Under the pieces are notes generated by a model, which saw only the letters and a list, made by a program, of their open reading frames with translations, did no database searches and was not told where the DNA came from. A stretch of 16,828 nucleotides of DNA from contig DASYXG010000347.1 of NCBI GenBank assembly GCA_035935235.1, forward strand, positions 1 to 16,828. Direction: 5' to 3'. Numbering within the stretch: the stretch's first letter is position 1; each line of letters starts with the position of its first letter. Made by a program: the position numbers and the translations under genes. Positions 14,459 through 16,828 of the stretch are shown here, piece by piece. Source of the DNA: DATARH01 sp035935235. Lineage in GTDB: Bacteria; Pseudomonadota; Alphaproteobacteria; ATCC43930; CGMCC-115725.

Positions 14459-15676
14459 ATGGCACGCGACAATAACACCTCGACCGGGCGTCCTGAAACT
14501 CGCCCGCCGGCGGTGCTTCAGGTGGTCCCGAGCCTCGGCTCCGGCGGGGTCGAACGCGGCACCATAGAAATCGCCACGGCGCTCGCCGCCGCCGGCTGGA
14601 CCGCCATTGTCGCTTCCTCTGGTGGACCGATGGAGCGCGAGCTGGCCCGCGCCGGGATCGAGCACATCCGCCTGCCGCTCGCATCGAAGAACCCGCTGAC
14701 CATGCGGCGCAACGTCGGCGCGCTGGTTCGCATCATCCGCGAGCACCGGATCGACATTGTCCACGCGCGCAGCCGGGCCCCGGCATGGAGCGCCTGGAAG
14801 GCGGCAAGGAAGACCGGCCGGCGCTTCGTCACCACCTTCCACAATGTTTACGGCATCGGCGCGCCGCTCAAGCACTGGTACAATTCAGTGATGGCGCGCG
14901 GCGAGCGGGTCATCGCCATCTCGGACTTCGTCGCCCGGCACGCCGCTGGCGAATACGGCGTTGCCGCTGACCGGCTTCGCACGATTCCACGCGGCGTCGA
15001 CATGAAGTTGTTCGACGCCGACCGCGTCAACGGCGACCGGGTCGCCGACCTCGCCAATAAGTGGCGCATTCCCGACGAGTCGTCGGTTGTCATGCTGCCC
15101 GGCCGGCTGACCCGGTGGAAGGGCGGGCTCGACTTCATCGAGGCGATCGCCAAGCTCGACCGGCGCGATATTTGCGGCGTGCTGGTCGGCGCCGAGCAGC
15201 GCACCGGGTTTCGCCGCGAGCTCGAATCGCAGATCAAACGGTACGGTCTCTCGGGTCAGGTGCGCATTGTCGAAGATTGCCGCGACATGCCCGCCGCTTA
15301 CGTGCTCGCCGATGTCGTGGTCTCGGCCTCAACCGACCCCGAGGGGTTCGGCCGCACCATTGTCGAGGCGCAGGCGATGGGACGGCCGGTGATCGCCACC
15401 GACCATGGCGGCGCGCGCGAGACAGTGATCCCCGGCAGCACCGGTTGGCTGGTGCCGCCAGGCGACACGGTGGCGCTGGCGGGCGCGATCGGGGAGGCGC
15501 TGGGCCTGGATATTGTATCGCGAGTAGCGCTGGGGCGGCGCGCGCGGGCGCATATCGCCGCCGGCTTCACCCGCGACACGATGTGCGCACGCACCATCGA
15601 TATCTACGAGGAACTGCTGTTCCCCGAGGCTCGCCCGCTCCAGATGCCGGCCGAGTCGCTGGCAATCCCGGCCTGA
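14459..15676 (+). CDS. Family 4 (GT-B) glycosyltransferase
   Basis: This 405-residue retaining-type glycosyltransferase is probably used in lipopolysaccharide or another surface glycan. The N-terminal domain starts VLQVVPSLGSGGVERGTIEIA (19-39), with the GGVER loop found in LPS-type GT4 enzymes, and has ISDFVARHAAGEYGV and IPRGVDMKLF at the domain junction. The C-terminal domain has GRLTRWKGGLDFIEAI (215-230) and the donor-binding EX7E motif PEGFGRTIVEAQAMGRPVIA (294-313), with E295 and E303. No membrane segment is seen. ATG 14459 (MARDNN) is chosen; ATG 14414 is in frame but would overlap the divergent hydrolase start. Neither has a clear Shine-Dalgarno. The next gene, a heptosyltransferase-like GT9, begins at or just after its stop, so the two form an operon. 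Confidence 0.92.
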   Translation: MARDNNTSTGRPETRPPAVLQVVPSLGSGGVERGTIEIATALAAAGWTAIVASSGGPMERELARAGIEHIRLPLASKNPLTMRRNVGALVRIIREHRIDIVHARSRAPAWSAWKAARKTGRRFVTTFHNVYGIGAPLKHWYNSVMARGERVIAISDFVARHAAGEYGVAADRLRTIPRGVDMKLFDADRVNGDRVADLANKWRIPDESSVVMLPGRLTRWKGGLDFIEAIAKLDRRDICGVLVGAEQRTGFRRELESQIKRYGLSGQVRIVEDCRDMPAAYVLADVVVSASTDPEGFGRTIVEAQAMGRPVIATDHGGARETVIPGSTGWLVPPGDTVALAGAIGEALGLDIVSRVALGRRARAHIAAGFTRDTMCARTIDIYEELLFPEARPLQMPAESLAIPA

Positions 15677-15693
15677 GGCGAGGTTCTGCGGTT

Positions 15694-16641
15694 CTGAACG
15701 CCGATCGCGGCCACCGTAAAATCCTCGTCATCAAGCTCGGCGCACTCGGCGATTTCGTGCAGGCGATGGGCGCGGCCGCGGCGATCCGGGAGTTTCACCG
15801 CGGCGCCGAGATCACCCTCCTCACCACCCGTCCTTATGTCGAGTTCGCGCGCCTCGCGCCGTATTTCGACCTTGTGTGGATCGACGAGCGGCCGGGTTGG
15901 GGTAACCCCGCCGGCGTACTCGGCCTGGCGCGGCGGCTGCGCGCCGCCCGCTTCGATCGCGTCTACGACCTGTCGACGCGCGACCGTAGCGCCCTTTATT
16001 TCTGGCTGATGCGTCGCCCAGGAGGCGAGCCGGAGTGGTCGGGTATTGTCCGTGGCGCGTCGCACCGCCAACCCGACACGCCCGAGCGGCGGCGCATGCA
16101 CACGCTCGACCGCGAGGCCGACCAGCTGCGCTGGGCCGGCATCCCCGGCCCGATTCCACCACCCGATTTGTCCTGGGCCACGGCTGACGTGACTCGATTC
16201 GCACTGCCGCCGGACTACGTGCTGCTCGTTCCCGGCGGCGCGCCGCATCGGCCGGAAAAGCGCTGGCCGCTCGCCCATTTCATCGAATTGGCGAAGCGGA
16301 TCGCCGCGACAAGTGTCACACCGGTGGTGATCGGCGGCCCTGACGAACACGATCTCGGCGCCGCCATCGCCGCCGCCGTGCCGCAAGCCCGTGACCTGAC
16401 CGGCCAGACATCCTTCGCCGACATCGTCGCGATCGCGCGAAGCGCGCGGCGCGCGATCGGCAACGACACCGGGCCGATGCACCTCGCGGTGGCCGCCGGC
16501 GCTCCTGCGACGGTGCTCTACTCCTCCGCTTCCGATCCGGCGCTAACCGCGCCGCGCGGCAAGGATGTGGTCATCCTGCGCCGCGACAACCTCGCCGATC
16601 TTCCGGTCGACGAGGTGGCGCGCACGCTGGGCCTGGCTTGA
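15694..16641 (+). CDS. Family 9 glycosyltransferase, ADP-heptose:LPS heptosyltransferase-like, with non-canonical start
   Basis: This is a GT9 enzyme of about 315 residues, the family that adds heptose to lipopolysaccharide cores. The N-terminus KILVIKLGALGDFVQAMGA (9-27) is the typical GT9 opening. The donor domain shows VLLVPGGAPHRPEKRWPLAHF (176-196), VVIGGPDEHDLG (211-222) and LTGQTSFADIVAIA (235-248), and IGNDTGPMHLAVAAGAP (255-271) carries the family signature with D258. No ATG, GTG or TTG lies in frame between 15586 and the conserved KILVIKLG. The candidates are CTG at 15694, with GAGG at 15680-15683 ten bases upstream (used here), or CTG at 15673, which would overlap the preceding TGA as CTGA. 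The heptosyltransferase substrate is inferred. Its stop TGA lies inside the -35 box of the downstream attenuator promoter. Confidence 0.87.
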   Translation: MNADRGHRKILVIKLGALGDFVQAMGAAAAIREFHRGAEITLLTTRPYVEFARLAPYFDLVWIDERPGWGNPAGVLGLARRLRAARFDRVYDLSTRDRSALYFWLMRRPGGEPEWSGIVRGASHRQPDTPERRRMHTLDREADQLRWAGIPGPIPPPDLSWATADVTRFALPPDYVLLVPGGAPHRPEKRWPLAHFIELAKRIAATSVTPVVIGGPDEHDLGAAIAAAVPQARDLTGQTSFADIVAIARSARRAIGNDTGPMHLAVAAGAPATVLYSSASDPALTAPRGKDVVILRRDNLADLPVDEVARTLGLA

Positions 16642-16666
16642 CGCGGCATGGGCGGATGGCGATATT
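16638..16666 (+). promoter_or_regulatory. Promoter of the threonine-rich leader
   Basis: TTGACG (16638-16643, within CTTGACG) and GATATT (16661-16666) are separated by exactly 17 bases. The -35 box contains the TGA of the preceding gene. The expected start point, six to seven bases past the -10 box, is A16673, the first base of the leader-peptide ATG. Confidence 0.65.
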
Positions 16667-16672
16667 CCGGAC

Positions 16673-16750
16673 ATGAGCCTTTGCCGCAGAATCACCGCGA
16701 CCACAACCACCACTCCGCAAGGCGGGGTGTCGGGAGGTTGCGTCCGCTGA
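16673..16750 (+). CDS. Threonine-rich leader peptide of an attenuator
   Basis: This is a 25-residue peptide, MSLCRRITATTTTTPQGG and then VSGGCVR, ending in TGA. Residues 8-14 read T-A-T-T-T-T-T, that is six threonine codons (four ACC, one ACA, one ACT) in seven, just after an isoleucine codon. Such runs mark leader peptides in which ribosome stalling senses the charged tRNA, as in thrL of E. coli. The run is directly followed by RNA segments able to form alternative pause, antiterminator and terminator stems. No Shine-Dalgarno precedes the ATG, and the predicted transcription start coincides with the ATG, so translation may be leaderless. The regulated gene lies past the right edge. The peptide itself probably has no other job, although attenuator peptides and RNAs acting in trans are known in rhizobia. 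Confidence 0.8.
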   Translation: MSLCRRITATTTTTPQGGVSGGCVR

Positions 16751-16785
16751 TCCAGCAGCAAGGCTCAAAACCGACCAACCCCGCC
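16711..16785 (+). promoter_or_regulatory. Attenuator: pause hairpin (1:2) and antiterminator (2:3)
   Basis: Segment 1, CACTCCGC (16711-16718), pairs with GCGGGGTG (16722-16729, one G-T pair) around a 3-base loop and overlaps the last threonine codons. Segment 2, GGCGGGGT (16721-16728), is also perfectly complementary over 8 bases to segment 3, ACCCCGCC (16778-16785), which is the left arm of the terminator. A ribosome stalled on the threonine codons would cover segment 1, free segment 2, and so block the terminator. With ample threonyl-tRNA the pause hairpin re-forms and the terminator folds. Confidence 0.75.
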
Positions 16786-16806
16786 GGCCAACGGACGGGG
16801 TTTTTT
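16777..16806 (+). terminator. Attenuator terminator (3:4) with T-run
   Basis: AACCCCG (16777-16783) pairs with CGGGGTT (16796-16802). An inner CCG (16784-16786) and CGG (16792-16794) can extend the stem across one bulged A. Six T residues (16801-16806) follow directly. It lies 26 bases after the leader-peptide stop. It is a strong rho-independent terminator and the off state of the attenuator. Confidence 0.9.
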
Positions 16807-16828
16807 CGTGCGCATCGCCCCGTCCTTC

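Noticed and set aside
14435..14875. N-terminal extension of the hydrolase frame to 405 residues
   Set aside because: The extension is antisense to the GT4 catalytic domain and has no homology to alpha/beta hydrolases, whose fold is complete from 14434.
16565..16672. Longer frame upstream of the Thr-rich leader peptide
   Set aside because: The upstream part lies in a shifted frame of the GT9 gene. The promoter at 16638-16666 would start transcription only at 16673.
1..16828. CRISPR arrays, insertion sequences, tRNA or rRNA genes, att sites
   Set aside because: No regularly spaced direct repeats, transposase-like frames, terminal inverted repeats or cloverleaf-like sequences were seen on reading both strands.

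Overview
The window looks like the chromosome of a high-GC alphaproteobacterium, probably of the Rhodospirillales or a related order. The evidence is strong G/C bias at third codon positions, a translation cluster in the order rpmI-rplT-pheS-pheT, alphaproteobacterial-style outer-membrane and M17 peptidase genes, and a CTTGAC-type -35 box. I see no phage, IS, CRISPR, tRNA or rRNA. The assignment to an order is inference.

Layout. (1) Positions 2-1261, plus strand: the C-terminal half of aminopeptidase N, cut by the window edge. It converges on an OmpA-family outer-membrane protein (1309-2439, minus), with a shared hairpin between them. (2) A minus-strand translation operon runs from 7857 down to 2679: rpmI, rplT, a short interspersed palindrome, an intrinsic terminator or attenuator just before pheS, then pheS, pheT and an oxygenase-type [2Fe-2S] flavoprotein reductase. 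A good sigma-70 promoter sits before rpmI. The usual upstream neighbour infC is absent. (3) Positions 8020-9899, plus strand: a family 2 glycosyltransferase overlapping a GhrA-like hydroxyacid dehydrogenase. They converge, with a 1-bp gap, on a minus-strand pair (12329-9901): an M17 leucyl aminopeptidase and an LLM-family oxidoreductase joined by a GTGA overlap. (4) Positions 12553-13661, plus strand: a small exported protein and a glutathione S-transferase. The latter shares a CTAG stop-codon overlap with a convergent ABHD10-like alpha/beta hydrolase (14434-13658, minus). (5) Positions 14459-16641, plus strand: a family 4 and a family 9 (heptosyltransferase-like) glycosyltransferase, probably for LPS or another surface glycan. 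The second has no ATG, GTG or TTG start in a sensible place.

The most notable item is at the right edge (16637-16806). It is a complete amino-acid attenuator: a promoter whose -35 box contains the stop codon of the family 9 gene, a 25-residue leader peptide with six threonine codons in a seven-codon stretch, mutually exclusive pause, antiterminator and terminator stems, and a six-T tail. The regulated gene lies beyond the window. Threonine biosynthesis genes, or thrS (normally near infC-rpmI-rplT-pheST), are the obvious candidates. The predicted transcription start falls on the A of the leader ATG, so the leader mRNA may be leaderless, as reported for rhizobial trpL.

Functionally the window mixes housekeeping translation (L35, L20, PheRS), peptide turnover (PepN, M17 peptidase), envelope construction (OmpA, three glycosyltransferases) and small-molecule redox or detoxification enzymes.
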